NCBI GenBank assembly: GCA_964023205.1
Contig: OZ026844.1
Location: forward strand, 13,874,790-13,938,789
Direction: 5' to 3'
DNA length: 64,000 nt
Source: Lutraria lutraria
Lineage: Eukaryota > Mollusca > Bivalvia > Venerida > Mactridae
Positions 1-11,452 of the stretch are shown piece by piece. Within the stretch, counting starts at the first letter, position 1. The number at the start of each line of letters is the position of its first letter. The notes under the pieces were generated by a model. It saw only the letters and a list, made by a program, of their open reading frames with translations. It did no database searches and was not told where the DNA came from. Made by a program: the position numbers and the translations under genes.

Positions 1-1062
1 TAATTTACAATGTATTATGCTGATCATGTATTTTTGGGATGATTTAAGTGAGGCTAGGTTTTATTTTTTTGGAGGCCTAACAGGACATTTATCTCCAAAT
101 AAGTATATGTAATCAACAAGCATCAGGGTTTTGCATTTCTTCCTTATGGATTCTGATACAAAGATAACAAAGGTTAGAAGTTACAACAAAGACTAAGATA
201 GATGAAGCTGAGCAGCACTATAAGAAAACAAAATTTAATTGAGGTGTTTGGCATGTACATTGATTGTAGATATGTAAAGAACTAAAATTTACATTTGTAG
301 CAGTTAAACCAGTTCTCATATTATATTCAAAGATACAATTTGCACAATGCATTAAGAAGGTTCACATCTAATTGTGTTTTTATTTAATATCTCTATATCT
401 ACGGGTGCAAGATGTTATGTACCATTTCTAAAATATACCACTGCCTTTATGTACCATTTTATGCCTTAATGTACCACACATGAATTATAGTGTATCTATT
501 ATGTCTATTGTTCAAAATGGACAGTACTTTAAGAGGGGATAATTAGGTGTTAACAACACCTTGTACCAGCAATTAAAATTAATATTTTGATGAATAAGTT
601 AGACTTAAACATGATAAAAATAATAGCACATTGTTTTTTTAAAAATAAATTATCATAAATTATAGTTTGGAAAATTAAGACAAACTCAGTGGTACTTTTT
701 TCCCTGTAAGTATGTTATTTTCTTTGTTCTATGTCTATTATAATCTAGTATAATAAATTACTAAATGTTTATTATATAGTATTATATATATGCACAGTTC
801 AAATATGGTTTCCCCTATTTATCATATAGGTGGCGGTACATTAGACAGGTTGGAACAGTACATGGACACTTTCCCCCATATGTAACTATTACGTGTAATT
901 GAGGCTGTGTTTCAAATCATCCAGTCTATGTAGTTTTTAAGATGAATCCTTGCTTAGAAATTTACAGGAACTTAAGATCGTAAACAATGCACTACGCATG
1001 GGCAGTCAGGCATCACGGCAGGTTCAGTCACGGCTCAAAATTATTGTACAATTTAAAATCGC
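1..1062. other. AT-rich intergenic DNA, no gene seen
   Basis: No open frame with coding character and no splice-flanked exon is apparent. The motif 'atgtacca' recurs at about 417-475, and a fragment near 865-885 resembles the GC-rich stretch at 2650-2715 (cagtac-x-ggacac). Both look like repeat debris. Confidence 0.5.
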
Positions 1063-1439
1063 ATAATCATATAAATTTATCGATCGTAATAGTTTCTGTT
1101 TTTCTTTAACAGAGGAATCCGGTGTATTTTCCTCCCGTGCATACTTTATGGCAAGAAAAACATGTTTCCAAACCCACTATCGTATTTTTTTCAATATCAT
1201 TGAAATAAATACTATTTATAGAACAGCTGTGTTTTCCCGCAGTCATATTATGCACACAGCGTAAAGTGATGTCACGCGCTCTATATATTTCAAGTTTACA
1301 AAAGCAAAATTCACAGCGAAATGAGTGTTTTTAGAAGAAAAAGGGCTTGTTTCGTCGGTAATAATTATCCTGGGATAATATCAGCAAATGTTTGTTTTTT
1401 GCATATATTTTTTATAGCAAAAAGCTAATGGGACTTTAA
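1063..1439. mobile_element. piggyBac-like MITE, longer copy
   Basis: The element is bounded by TTAA at both ends (1063-1066 and 1436-1439). The right end reads ctaatgggact|ttaa. The left end (ttaaaatcgcataat) is a diverged inverted copy of it. The interior matches the element at 45561-45787 almost base for base, including 'cgtaatagtttctgttt', 'aacagaggaatcc' and 'gggataata'. Relative to that copy it carries about 150 extra bases (roughly 1157-1318). TTAA target sites are the hallmark of piggyBac elements, so this is probably a non-autonomous relative. No transposase frame is present. Confidence 0.65.
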
Positions 1440-2149
1440 CCAGTACGCAGACACCCGTTTATATAGACGTCAAAAGGGTCAAATAAATTAAACTCACCTG
1501 AAAATGTTTTTTTGTGTATTTATTTCATTAAAATATTTTTTCTATAATAAGAAATTAAGATGTTTAAAGCATTGAGTACAATACGTCAATTCATTTATTC
1601 TTCTTTACAAAAACCATGCAGAACAAAGACTCTTCTACAGTTTTAGTTTGTACTTTACAGAAGTGAGTATTTATCTAGATTTACTTATTTCCATCACTAA
1701 GTTTGTAGCTTACGGGAGTTAAGGACGTCAAAATAAAATTATAAAACGGAAAGCAAAAACATTTGAAAGGTACCTGTAGTCACATGGTTCAAGCGCCAAA
1801 GCGATAAAGATGCAAATGTTGCTGAGTTAAATTATGTGTCGCAAGATCGAATGTGTATATCAGGTTTTTTTGTGTACTTAAAAGTCTATTCAAGTGAGAT
1901 TGTCTCATATTTATTAAATACATATATTATTTTAATCAGTGGCGATTTTTTAGCCATTTACACAAGGACTTGGGACACATATTTTTACAAATATCAATTT
2001 ATTTCGTTTATATCGTCTGCTGGTCAGTATAAACAGGAAGTGTAAGAAAGGTAAGTTTGCTACGAATATAGGTAATGTCGCGGGTATTCCCTATATTATC
2101 ATGGGGAACGTGACAATAGGGACCATTGGGTCTATTTGGACCAAAGTGG

Positions 2150-2410
2150 CTTTTCAGCCTGAAAGTATACAGAAGGTTAAATAAAACTTTTAAATAAAAC
2201 TGAAGTTGTCCGTTCTTTAATACGTTTACTGTGAGACTGAATAAATATGAATACATTAAAAGAACAGTAATGATATAATGGAGAGTGAAGACAACATGAG
2301 AAAAATAATCAAGTAACATCATACCTGAAAGTATACAGAAGGTTTTTAAATAAAACTGAAGTCGTCCGTTCTTTCATACGTTTACTGTGAGACTAAATAA
2401 TGTTAGTAAA
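2150..2410. repeat. Direct duplication of ~85 bp
   Basis: The stretch beginning 'cctgaaagtatacagaagg' at 2157 recurs at 2324, about 167 bp away. Both copies continue through 'taaataaaactgaagt', 'gtccgttctt' and 'acgtttactgtgagact'. The identity suggests a fairly recent local duplication. No function is evident. Confidence 0.75.
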
Positions 2411-2526
2411 AAGATGACGTGTTACGGCGGGAAACCAAGCCTGTGCATCACGACCATTAGAAAATGAAAAGTGAGGCCCTGACATGGGTAAATTGTTAAA
2501 ATGTTATTGATGTTACTGTTTAATGA

Positions 2527-2982
2527 TTAAAATGAATGATGTGATGATATGACAATATACATGAATGATATATATATATAGTATTATAATTATGTAGGGC
2601 TGACCCTGTGACATAAGCAATATCGATATCGTACAGGATGTTTTAAATCTTTTAAAACTCGCCGAATATGAGGGTGTCCGCGTACTGGTAGCGTCCGCGT
2701 ACTGCTCCGGTCTGTCTAAATAAAAAATACCAATTTAGTTAAATGGGACCAAGAACTAGACCTAGTGCTTATTTATATTGACATTAAGGTTCATTATTAC
2801 ATGTTAAATAAGGGCAATTAAAAATATCAGGATTAAAAAAAAATAGTCGGCAGACGAATTAACGATGTTGTTGTTGTTGTTTTACAATACTTAATACTTT
2901 AATATAAAAACCTACCTTTAGAATGATAGTCAAATTCTATCATTAGTTCCTTTTCTTTCTTAGATTTCCTTTCTGATCCCAT
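2527..2982 (-). CDS. Candidate two-exon minus-strand gene (hypothetical)
   Basis: Reading minus, an ATG at 2982 opens a 22-codon lysine- and glutamate-rich frame (MGSERKSKKEKE..., then ELMIEFDYHSK). It ends at a strong donor, AAAG|GTAGG, with exon 1 at 2916-2982. About 200 bp on, a good acceptor (TTTATTTAG) opens an exon at 2715. With the phase-1 G the frame continues as DRPEQYADATSTRTPSYSAS, then runs into AT-rich sequence and stops near 2527. DNA upstream of the ATG (3120-3340) has more CpG than its surroundings and could be a promoter. I do not recognise the protein. The second exon may be non-genic or the wrong partner, and the real gene may continue left of position 1. Confidence 0.25.
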
Positions 2983-3429
2983 CTTCAGATTTTGCTGTTA
3001 ATTCGTATTCACATCACAAACTTACAATCCAAAACATTCATCCTTATATTATCTATAAACCTCCAGAGTAACACTAAACTTCTGAGGCATTATATCCCAT
3101 GCTGGTTTAGTACAAAAATAGTACCGCCCACTTGGAGTTGTTAAGTAACCGCCCTTTTAAAATAGTCCGGTTCTCGCATTCGATTCACTAGTTGCACTAA
3201 GCCTCTTTGGTGCACTGCAACATGGAACGGAAACCAGTTCAATATGAATCACGTGATGGATAATTTGTAGCGCGATAATCACGGGAACGGACGTACGGAC
3301 AGGTAAACATGATTTTTGGCGATTTTTAGCATGCATGAGCACTAGCTAGTCTTCGTCCGGCGTCGTGCGTCGTCTAACTTTACCTTGTGGACACAATAGG
3401 GGCCACATTTTAGCTCAATTTTCGCAAAA

Positions 3430-4270
3430 CTGGGTCAGAATGTTAATGTCGACAACATCTCGGAGGGCCATTTGGGGTCAACAACTAGGTCACCAGGTCA
3501 CCAAATAAGGGAAAACCTTGTGAACACTAGAAATCACTGTTTTGATTGGATCTTCATGAAACTTTGTCAGAATTTTTATTTCAATGATGTGAATGTCAAG
3601 TTTGGTAATGGGTCATCTACGGTCAAAAACTAGGTCACTGTAAAGGGCAAATTGCTGGAAAACCTTGTGAACACACCAGAAGTCACTGTTTTGATTGGAT
3701 CGTCTTGAAACCTGTCAGAATGTTTGTCTTTTATAATATTTTGGATGAGTTCGAACATGGGTCATCTGGGGGATAAAAAGTAGGTCGCTAGGTCAAATCT
3801 TATGAAAAAAAAAACATGTTAATACTGTAGATTTCACAGTTATAATTGGATCTTCACCAAACTTTGTCAGATTGTTCATCTGAATGTCTGATATTAATGA
3901 CAAGTTTAAATATGGGTCACCTAGAGTCAAAATCTAGGTCACAATCTAAGGTCATATCTTAGGAAAACCTTATATATTAACACTGTGGGTGTCAAATTTA
4001 TATTGGATCTTCACCAGACCTTGTCAGAAAGTTTGTCTTAATGATATGTAAGACAAATTCGAACATGGGTCATCTGGGGTCAAAAACTAGGTCATGAGGT
4101 CAAATCTTAAGAAAACCTTGTCTATGCTGTAGTTGTCATGGTTTTATTTGGATCTTCACCAAACCTTGTCAGAATGTTTGTCTTATTTATGTGTAGGACA
4201 AGTTCTAACATGGGCCATCTGGGTCAAAAACTAGGTCCCAGGTTGAAAACAATGTTTTAATGAGTAAAAC
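3430..4270. repeat. Diverged tandem array, ~150-bp monomer
   Basis: The anchor 'caaaaactaggtcac' and variants occur near 3481, 3624, 3773, 3928, 4081 and 4224, giving spacings of 143-155 bp. Each unit also repeats 'aaaccttgtgaacac', 'ttggatcttca-c-aaactttgtcagaatgtttgtct' (in short blocks) and 'catgggtcatctgggg'. Units are heavily diverged, so the array is old. I associate this sequence type with bivalve genomes. No coding frame persists across units. Confidence 0.85.
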
Positions 4271-4320
4271 AATGATTGTCATGTGAGCGATATAGGGCCA
4301 TCTTGGCCATCTTGTCTTAA

Positions 4321-5509
4321 TTTCAGCGAGCGCTGGATCTAGCGGAGCTACAGAAATTATGTCGGAAGGAATTTTTAGTTTACATTGTCATCTATATTTT
4401 TCTTTTTCAATTTAATTGTAGCCTTATTATTTCAATACTTACTCAAATTTTCGTTTGGCCACACAGGTTTGAAAGGGCTGATGCCATTTTCATTTTTTTG
4501 TGTTGAAATTAGTAGATTCTACTTGAATTAATTACATTTTATACACGTCTGAATATTACTCTGGTAATTAGAACTCAATTCTATATTTATTTGCTCATTA
4601 AAAAAACATTAGATTTTTGAATTCAGAATATTGCAATATGTGTGATTGTGCTATCTTTCTTTCACAGACAAATCCCAAAACCTACTGTACAGAGAATTGA
4701 TGCATCAATTTGGTACATGTGTATATACACCTGAGGGAACTGTCTCTTTTGAGAACTTCATATTATAGCTTAATTTTATGGATGGATAATATAGGTTAGT
4801 AAAATTTACTTTTTACTCACAGACTTTGTGAAAGGCCAAAAAGTTTGACATTCGGTGTGGCAATTTAAGTTTAAAAATTCTGTCAGACCAAAAGGAAATC
4901 GGTCAGACTGAAAAAAGTACACTAGTATAAATGCATACACATCAAGCAAGTAAATAAGTTGCCGGTCTGATGAGATAAGAGAACTTTATCGTACCAACAC
5001 ACAATCTCAGGGTTTTCATTAATATTCAGTACAACAGATTTGGCCAGGAGTCAAGGGGGTCGCCTAGTATTTTCAAACTTTGGGAATTGTAACAGATTTT
5101 ATTGCGATTTTAACCAATGGTTTTCATCGGCAATCAGTTCTTAATAAAAACCCTGTCTGGTGCCTTTCGTAAAGTTGTACTCTAAATTCTAGATTGTGTG
5201 TAATTGCATGTGAGTGATACATTCCCTGATAATTCTTTTGCACTGGATCAGTGCATTTCAGACTTTTAGGAATTGTCACTTCACAGTTTACTGTTACTTA
5301 ATTACAATCATTTGAAAGACATTTTAATGTAATGTGACTTGCAGTGGACTTGTAGCTTACATAGGCTAAAATATACCATTTATTCATGCCTCCTTCACGC
5401 TTTATCTGCCTTAATACTTGCCGGGGGGGGGGGTCAATACAAAGAATTTGCCTATTTTACTTTGTTCATGAATGAATGTTCCTTTATATTTTATCTTGTA
5501 ATATTACAG
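4321..5509. other. Intergenic DNA, no gene seen
   Basis: AT-rich, without a convincing exon. A run of ten G lies at about 5422-5431. Apart from that I see nothing structured. Confidence 0.5.
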
Positions 5510-5696
5510 GAGTAGCCACATTGAGGTCAGACAGTTTCAACAATTGCCCATGAACTTGGTTTAATACAGCATCAATGTGGAGCATTGAAGATCATACTAC
5601 ATAAATGGAATATCAATAGATGTTTATCAAGGACAAGTTGAAGGTAAGAGTTTATGTTTTTTGTCTATCATACCTTTGGTAGTATCTTCTGTATAC

Positions 5697-6210
5697 TTTT
5701 TCACTCATTTAAAGTTTGCATTTACATACTTTTTTTCTCTCCTCACTTAGTTTTAAATTTTAGGGTTCCTTTCACTCACTTTAAGTTTGTTTGACATCTC
5801 AGCTCCATCAATTCTCACTCATCTTGAAGGTTCCACTCACTCTGATTAAGGTTTCATTCATTATAAATATTAAGTTCTTTTCATTTCATCTTTAAGTCTA
5901 ATTTTTATGTTCTTCTACATTCAAATTTTTCTCACTTAGTTTAAGGGAGTTCACTAATTTATGGTTTGCATTCACATACTTCTGGTTTTCCTCACTTAGT
6001 TTAAGGGTTTTTCACTGATTTTAGGGTTCCTTTCACTCACTTTAAGGTTTTTGTCAGTCTTCATGGACTGTATTCTAGCCAGTACTAATTAACTTACCAT
6101 TCTGCAAGGAGTTGGCATCTTCCTCACATATGGAGGAAAATCAATATTTTAAGGTTTCTATCACTCTCTTAAGAGCTTTAAGGATTTTTCACTTAATCTT
6201 AGTGTTGTTG
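5697..6210. repeat. Degenerate TTCACTCACTTTAAGG-like repeats
   Basis: Variants of 'ttcactcactttaaggttt' recur at irregular 40-80 bp spacing, for example near 5770, 5830, 5935, 5990 and 6030. They look like an old, diverged minisatellite. The strand bias is marked (T-rich on plus). Confidence 0.55.
6055..6150 (-). mobile_element. SINE fragment (family S2)
   Basis: On the minus strand this contains the 'cctccatatgtgagg', 'aactccttgcag' and 'taagttaattagtactgg' blocks seen in the fuller copy at 38258-38535. It is a body fragment lacking the tRNA-like head. Confidence 0.5.
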
Positions 6211-7080
6211 TTTCCTTAAATTTTAGCTTAGAAATTGTTACAAGTTTAAGTACTGTGTGTTGTATAATGCCATTCTCAATATCACCAACTGATCTCATCT
6301 CAGGTCTTTTTCGTCACTTTAAGTTCTTCCAAATATTGATATAAAAACAGGCTGCATAAGTAAAAAGGTTGGCGTCTTTACCATTACTGAACTATGCACT
6401 TAAATATAATTAAAATAGACAAATACCTGTTATTTATATATAGGGAAACCAAAGAAATGTTCCAAAATGCCACTCGCCATACAGAATGGACTTAGCTAAT
6501 CTTTGATCATTCAGAGGTCTTGTCGTACTATACTACAATCTTCTTGGTACATTGTAAATATTGAATTTTTTTCACTAATTGTATTAAGAAATGTTTTTAT
6601 TGCTGATTGTTACATATAAAAATAAACAGTGAACCACTTCTGTCTATAATGATTTAGAATAATATCAACAAGGATTAAGTTAGTTCCATTTTGAGTATCT
6701 TATGATATCTGATAATAATTCTCTTTTGAAATGTTTAAATGTTGAATTTCAGAATGAAAGCATCAGTCTATATTTATTTCAGATGATTATAATTGATGTA
6801 AATAATGATACATTTTAGGTATAGACATTTTGTTGCATGTGATATTAAGTTCTTACTTTTTCTTTGATAGGACCTCAGATTCTCTGATCGGTAATGCACT
6901 GCAATGAGCCATCATCAAAATGGAACTGTATTTAATGAATAGCATGACTTTAAGGTGAGTATCATAATCAATTGATACTAAAGTGCACTGTTTAGTGAAC
7001 TATTTATAACATACAATCAGATACAATATTCTATGGAAATGACTTACACAAAAACCAAACAGAAAGCCTCAGGAAGTACC

Positions 7081-7242
7081 TACAGTACAACCTTTCCAGA
7101 GTGGCCCTCTCTTGAACAGCAACCTCCCTACAACAACAGCATGATTTTCCCACTATTAATTCAATCTCTCTAGAGCAACAACCTCTCAACAATATAATTT
7201 TGCTACTCCCAAAGGGTGTTGCTTTGGAGAGGTTGCACTGTA
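7081..7242. mobile_element. TA-flanked MITE, family B
   Basis: It starts tacagtacaacct and ends aggttgcactgta, an imperfect terminal inverted repeat with TA at each outer edge. Subterminal arms extend the hairpin ('ccagagtggccctctcttg' against 'caaagggtgttgctttggag'). It matches 51981-52160 closely and 50556-50720 more distantly. TA-CAGT termini suggest a Tc1/mariner-mobilised MITE. There is no internal coding sequence. Confidence 0.75.
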
Positions 7243-7404
7243 TGTTTGAAATATGTCCTTTGCTTAAAGCACATTATAAGATTATAAGTGATGGAAGCTT
7301 GTTTATTGCTATTGAAAAAATTTTGCTGCACATTTTATGAATTTCGTAGAAGCCCTGATAAAAACCTTGTTTAGATACTAAGTCTGAATAGTCTTTTTTG
7401 ACAA

Positions 7405-7560
7405 GTCCTATCAGGGCCCTAGCTTTACGTTAGGGAAAGGGGCCTGGGGCCCTCGGGGCTCTGTTAGGGGAATTTCACGTCATTTCGAGGAAAAAGGGGA
7501 TTTTTTAAACTGCCTTATAACACCGCAAGAACCATTTTCAGCTTATAATAGCTGTATTTT
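7405..7560. repeat. Dispersed repeat 'cagggccctagc'
   Basis: It shares with 22455-22600 an ordered series of blocks: cagggccctagct, ggggaa-ggggcct, ggggaatttc, gtcattt-gaggaaaa, ggggatttttt, aactgcctta. This is a dispersed repeat of unknown class. Its insertion boundaries are not clear. Confidence 0.6.
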
Positions 7561-7835
7561 TAAATAATTTTTTTTTTCTGGAGGAGAATTTTTAACCAAA
7601 ATAGGGGAAAAAAGTATATTATTGTAGGAGGGGAATGGGGCCCTATTTCGGCCCCAAAAAGGTAAAATGAGTGCCCTGCCTATGTTTTTAAGTTTTTGCT
7701 GAATTCCAAAACATACAGGTGTCACTGATAGGTAGGCTGCACTCATATCTATATATCTAATGTAACAAGTTTTGTTACTATTCAAATCTGCATTGTTGAT
7801 TATGGATATGCTAGTCCACAAGGAACAGATCACTT

Positions 7836-8305
7836 TATTATACCCTCGCAAACAAGTTTGAGAGGGGGTATATTGGAGTCACTCAGTCAGTCGGTTCGTC
7901 TGTCCGTATGCATAAAATATCACAAGTTTGTGGAGTGAACTACTTTCACATTCTTCAAGCAATTGCATTGAAACTTGAAATATGTTATCACCATGAAGTG
8001 TAAATGTGCAAGGCACAATTTTCATCCCAGCGATTCATTAATTCCAGAGTTATATGCCTTTGAACTTAGCCATAAAGTGTACAATGGCAGTCTTAGTTTG
8101 TGGAGCGAACTACTTGGAATTGAAACTTGAAATATATTATCAGTATGAAATGTAGATTCGCAAGACACAATTTTCATTCCCAGCGATCCACTCATTCCAG
8201 TGTTATGTCTCCTTGAACTTAGCCGTATAGTGTACTATCACATTCTTAGTGTCAAAGCAGCGGTAGGGGTATTAGTCACCTCTGTGACAGCTTTAGTTTT
8301 ATTTA
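7836..8305 (+). repeat. Bivalve dispersed repeat 'ataccctcgcaaac..gagggggta'
   Basis: It begins ttataccctcgcaaacaagt and includes an inverted pair (accctcgcaaac / gtttgagagggggt) followed by 'tcagtcggttcgtctgtccg'. The tail block ending 'cacctctgtgacagctttag' is shared with 24720-24932. An internal near-duplication ('gtttgtggag-gaactactt') occurs at about 7927 and 8097. The hairpin head resembles widespread molluscan repeats. Confidence 0.7.
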
Positions 8306-8726
8306 TTGTTTTGTTTTGTGTTCAATCACTGTGCATGTTATATCTACTGGTCAGTAGAACTTGCCCATACAACAAATGTATTTTATTTCTTTGAAAAACT
8401 AAGTTAATGTTTCAGTTTAGGCAATTGTTTAACAGCATACTTATAAGATTTAAGTTTAATATCTTTCTGGTTAGATTTATATTTTCTTTCTTAAATAATG
8501 TGTCAAAATGGCTTATTTAAGTGTTATTTTTAAATGAATTAATGCTTTCGTTTGAAATACTTGTTGAAGAAATTTCCTTTTTTCATAAGATACATACTGC
8601 AATATGCTGGTATACCAGAACAGTCATATCAAGTCATTTAGTGACTTTATTTTCATGTTCTAATTGATTATATGAATGTATATTTCAGGATATTGAAAGT
8701 CAAGTCTCACCAAGCAGCATTTGCAT

Positions 8727-8998
8727 TTAGACGCTCAGTGGTTAGAATGTTGACTTACTGGTCAAGAGGTTGTGAGTTCAAACCAGGTCAAGGTTCACAC
8801 TGTCTGTGACAAATTTGACTGATGATATTACATCCAAATCATCCTTTGTTTAATTGTCCTCCACCTCTGAATCGCATGGGGTAGCTTGCGGATAGAATGT
8901 CAATAGTACTGGTTAAGACCTAAATAAAATCTAGGGAAGTTGGTTAGGATAACGCTATTGATATAACGATAGTGGAATAATGTTAAACATGGCATTAA
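8727..8998 (+). mobile_element. tRNA-derived SINE (family S4)
   Basis: The head has RNA polymerase III promoter boxes: an A-box-like 'gctcagtggttagaatg' and a B-box-like 'ggttgtgagttcaaacc' at about 8766-8782. The unrelated tail includes 'ggggtagcttgcggatagaa', 'agtactggttaagacc' and 'gggaagttggttagg'. The 'gggaagctggttaggtga' block is shared with the S2 copy at 38500, so the families may share a body. Confidence 0.6.
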
Positions 8999-9339
8999 AT
9001 AGAACAGATCAGAACATATATTTTATTTTGAATTTGAACATGTGTTCATCATCCAGAACATTATGTATTAAATGAAATGAAAATTGACTTTGGTGTATTG
9101 AAAGTGTGAAATATATTCATGTTGTTATAATAAATTCATTTTAGTGATAATTAATTCCATTCTCAACAGAACTATGAGTTTGGATTCACCCATAGAGTGT
9201 TACATGTATATTTATTCATTCCAATTGTAGGTTTGTTCACTGAATTTTGTGTTTATTTTAAGGTTTTTATTTCTTTCTATGGTAAAATCAAAGATTTTCT
9301 GAAACGGATAAACTATTTTTTAAATGATGAAATGAAATC

Positions 9340-10130
9340 TTAATTTTATAATTTGTACATCATCAATATGTCAATATTTGACTATTGCTGTCCTGTTTGG
9401 GCCATTAAACGAGCACACAGAAAAATAACATCATTTCAGAAAGGAACAGGTAAAATAATATTATTTAAGCCAAAAAGAATGCCAAGTATTGAGACTTTTA
9501 TCTCTTTAAATTTAACATTTGAAAATAGGCTCAAATACCATTGCTGTATTTTAATTTATAAAACGTTGAAGGGATAATGTCCCCAATATATAAAGGAGTT
9601 AATTTCATTTTCATTGAAATAATGAAGATCACAACCTTCGATCATCAACAAATAAAGACATTGCTATGAAAAAATTCATAACTAAACTCAAACAATATTC
9701 ATTTTCAATCCACAGTAGGACTGTTTGAAACAGTTCACCTATTTCGCAAAATTATGTTGTTTCTTTGGGGGGGGGGGGGGGGGGGTATTAGCTAAAAATT
9801 CTGGTATTTTTTCATGACTTTATCTCTAGAATGACTGTCAATGTTTGACAAAAAATCTTTTTTTATTATTATGTTTAATAGTCATGTGACATTGAACCAT
9901 TGAAATTTATAGTGTATAAATTATGTATATATATTTAGTTTTTTTCTTCTTTTTAACTTATAGGTATTATTTTTGTTATAAATATTTTGTTCATATTTGT
10001 ATGCCTTTTATATATAATTCTGCTTTTATAGTTATTCAATTACATGCATTTTAACTGAAAGCCATACGATAAATAAATTTTATACTTTATGTGTAACCTT
10101 CAAGAAGTAAAGATTTTATTATTATTATAC
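9340..10130 (+). pseudogene. Decayed non-LTR retrotransposon (LINE) 3' end
   Basis: The frame at 9353-9577 reads SIFDYCCPVWA, then ENRLKYHCCILIYKTLKG. This matches the region just downstream of the catalytic core in Jockey/CR1-type ORF2 proteins, typically 'LDYCCPVW...RLKYHKCILMYKILNG'. A stop follows immediately, and the family pattern continues past it (CPQYIKEL). Further on, 'STNKDIAMKKF' matches the usual 'R(S/N)ATN' segment. The sequence ends in an 'attattattatt' tail near 10115-10130, as in many LINEs. Stops show it is dead, and the RT catalytic core is missing. Confidence 0.7.
9767..9785 (+). repeat. Homopolymer of 19 G
   Basis: An uninterrupted run of 19 guanines lies within the LINE relic. 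It could adopt G-quadruplex structures and is also a typical site for assembly length error. Confidence 0.9.
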
Positions 10131-10209
10131 TGTGAAGCAGAACAGAACAGATATTTTATTATATGATTTGAGCAAGGGCTCATCATCATTTACTTATAGA
10201 AATATATAC

Positions 10210-11250
10210 AAAATTAACATGTAACATCATGAGTACTGATGCAAATTGTGTTTTCATGATATTTTAACAGACTAGCCTGTCTTAGAATTACAGAAATATG
10301 ATAAATAACCATTATATTGCTATGACAACAAAAAGTGTATTTAACTCAATGTGAGCTATTGTGATAACAAATCGCCCAATAATTGATCTATTGATATTAT
10401 TCTTAAAAATCCTGATGCTGTAATTATTCCAGTCAAAATACTTGTCTCCATCTTGTCCTATATTTTAGCTTGGAAATAAAAGTAGGTAAATGGGAGAAAA
10501 TTTCTTTTTACAATGAAACATCCTTTGCTCAAAACTCTTTTGATTATTGTCTACTTTTTTCAGCATGATTATATCAGCTTGATTACATTCAAACGTGTAA
10601 GTTGCTTACCATAGTTATTTAAGAAGTTAAATGGTTGGGTTGATTTAAAAGCATGAATTCTCTGTTATTTTTTTTATCATTGAATTAATTGAAATTATGT
10701 TCATGTATTTGTTTTTTATGTTTATTTATTTAGTAAAGTTTATAGATGTTTGTATGTGTTTGTATTTTGTATACATGAATTTTTCAGGGAAACATTGGAT
10801 ATGCTCAAGATAAATTATTACTCTTACAAGTTTCAGAATTGATTTTTTTTTAAATTCATGATAGTACTAGTCTTGATCTCAATTTTATTGAAATTTATTA
10901 ACTTGTTATCATTGTATCTTTACCATATTCATTTCATTTTCTTGGTTGGGTAATGATATGATTTGTCTGAGCTTATCTAAATCGTTTCTTCACGATACTG
11001 TAAGTTTCTAACACTGAGTAAATCTTCCTCGCATCTTAGTGCACATTTACCAGGTTTGTGTGGGAAACACTGCTCACATTCTTGATCAAACATTTACGAG
11101 ATCTACATTTATATTGGATGGTAGTTTCTACGGCTGGATTGAAAAGATCTGGTCCCAATGTTACAAAACTTGAGAATTATCGATGATATCATTATTGTTT
11201 GGTATAATTGGCTTAGGAAAATAAAGAATGAAATTTGAGCTTAGAGATTG
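10210..11250. other. Intergenic DNA, nothing recognised
   Basis: AT-rich. A few isolated acceptor-like motifs (10548-10562, 10780-10788) lack matching coding sequence. Nothing repeated was recognised. Confidence 0.45.
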
Positions 11251-11254
11251 ATTT

Positions 11255-11452
11255 GACTCACCTCCATGGTCAAGTGGTTATAGTGGTTCCAGCCCAGCTA
11301 CGGACCATGTCTCTGTGTGTGAAAGTAGGCAGTTGCTTACGGAGGATTGGGGTCTAGAACTGGTTCTTTCCAGGAACGATGGTTAGGTGAACTGTTCGCT
11401 TCATATGACTCTGACTGCTGGAAAGGGGCGTAAAACTATGAAACAAACAGAG
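11255..11452 (+). mobile_element. tRNA-derived SINE (family S1), head-damaged copy
   Basis: The body is nearly identical to the copy at 12223-12475: 'gtaggcagttgcttacggag', 'ctagaactggtt', 'ccaggaacgatggttaggtg', 'aactgttcgc' and 'ctctgactg'. Only the A-box side of the head survives ('catggtcaagtggttatag'); the section carrying the B box is deleted. Confidence 0.75.

Larger units (their letters stand above)
5510..6954 (+). ncRNA. Candidate spliced non-coding transcript or 5'-UTR exons
   Basis: Two segments have complete splice contexts on the plus strand. The first is 5510-5643, preceded by ...tattacag and followed by GTTGAAG|gtaagag. The second is 6871-6954, preceded by tttgatag and followed by TTTAAG|gtgagt. 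All three frames of the first segment contain stops, so it would be UTR or lncRNA. A possible further acceptor is at 8689 (atatttcag). The donor sites are strong, but two acceptor-donor pairs can arise by chance in AT-rich DNA. The intervening 5697-6210 is low-complexity. Confidence 0.3.

Noticed and set aside
1836..2045. Plus-strand 69-residue open frame ending near a gtaagt donor
   Set aside because: The residue composition is that of translated AT-rich DNA, there is no homology that I recognise, and the frame stops before the donor.
9353..9577. Considered as a host gene
   Set aside because: The text is that of a LINE ORF2 C-terminal part, with an internal stop and family continuation beyond it.
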